64,000 bases of DNA from Kordiimonadales bacterium IMCC3096 (GTDB taxonomy: Bacteria > Pseudomonadota > Alphaproteobacteria > Minwuiales > Minwuiaceae): contig CP018227.1 in the NCBI GenBank assembly GCA_016865035.1, positions 62,001-126,000 of the forward strand, read 5' to 3'. Positions 63,909 through 64,000 of this stretch are shown here, piece after piece (the stretch's first letter is position 1; each line of letters opens with the position of its first letter). Below the pieces are notes generated by a model that worked only from the letters and a program-made list of their open reading frames with translations, was not told the DNA's origin and searched no databases. The position numbers and the translations under genes were made by a program.

Positions 63909-64000
63909 ATGCAGCGTGTAAAGCTTGACGAGATCGACCGGAAGATCCTCTCGGATCTGCAGGCGGATGGCCGGATGACAAACGTTGAACTGGCCCGTCG
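63909..64000 (+). CDS. Lrp/AsnC-family transcription regulator (5' part only)
   Basis: Only the first 30 residues are inside the window. They read MQRVKLDEIDRKILSDLQAD followed by GRMTNVELARR, the start of the winged helix-turn-helix of the Lrp/AsnC group, with the usual DEIDRKIL beginning. These regulators answer to amino acids and often control neighbouring transport or catabolic genes. It lies 114 bases after the PAP2 gene in its own region. The effector domain is outside the window, so its ligand cannot be judged. Confidence 0.85.
   Translation, partial: MQRVKLDEIDRKILSDLQADGRMTNVELAR

Noticed and set aside
1-64000. rRNA, tRNA, prophage, transposase or integrase genes
   Set aside because: None of the frames shows such proteins and I saw no tRNA-like cloverleaf or rRNA sequence on reading; a covariance-model scan was not possible here.

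Overview
This window is GC-rich, gene-dense DNA from an alphaproteobacterium, most likely in or near the Rhodospirillales. The evidence is a SciP (CtrA-inhibitor) gene beside flagellar genes, FlbD-type sigma-54 flagellar control, FlhF/FlhG, a Tim44-like protein next to MltA, and PleC/DivJ-like histidine kinases. I see no rRNA, tRNA, CRISPR array, integrase or insertion sequence. Nothing looks recently transferred. The sequence is cut at both ends, inside livF at the left and inside an Lrp/AsnC regulator at the right.

Layout. 1-4068 (mostly minus): a branched-chain amino-acid type ABC transporter (livF, livG, binding protein), a small PAS protein and a glutathione S-transferase-like protein. 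4295-18595 (plus): a large flagellar cluster. It holds fliK-flgD-flgE, then sciP, then fliF-fliG-fliH-fliN, a PomA/MotA-like protein, flbD, flhA, flhF and flhG. 18721-24701: a YfgM-like TPR protein, bamB and der, then a cytochrome P450 overlapping der and a CaiB-type CoA-transferase. 24706-28311: fxsA, a Tim44-like gene, a redoxin-like/2OG-oxygenase fusion and mltA. 28312-30826 (minus): an operon of class III aminotransferase, SDR and NTF2-like protein. 30972-33275: DUF898 membrane protein and M48 protease. 33959-35893: motA-motB. 36023-39369: ABC1/UbiB-like kinase, GT4 glycosyltransferase and an ABHD10-like hydrolase. 39378-44102 (minus): a 1574-residue RTX protein. 44411-52010: AidB-like acyl-CoA dehydrogenase, two histidine kinases and a malic enzyme. 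52152-59323: an amidohydrolase, D-aminoacylase, acyl-CoA carboxyltransferase, carbamoylase and thiolase. 59521-63794: an operon that looks like lipid-A or cell-envelope lipid modification (GT2, LAB_N protein, GT39, double PAP2).

How it fits together. The regulatory sites form a pattern. Near-consensus CtrA boxes (TTAA-N7-TTAA type) lie upstream of sciP, fliF and motA. Sigma-54 elements (TGGCAC-N5-TTGC) lie upstream of fliK and of the giant RTX gene. The window also encodes SciP, which restrains CtrA, and FlbD, a sigma-54 activator with an intact GAFTGA loop. The simplest reading is a cell-cycle cascade: CtrA starts early flagellar and stator genes, then FlbD/sigma-54 turns on the hook-length gene and possibly a secreted RTX surface protein. 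The RTX link is an inference from one promoter motif and is the most interesting lead here. The RTX protein is also unusual in itself: its N-terminal domain is duplicated and the two copies are joined by a perfect 15-copy Lys-Asp-Asp repeat.
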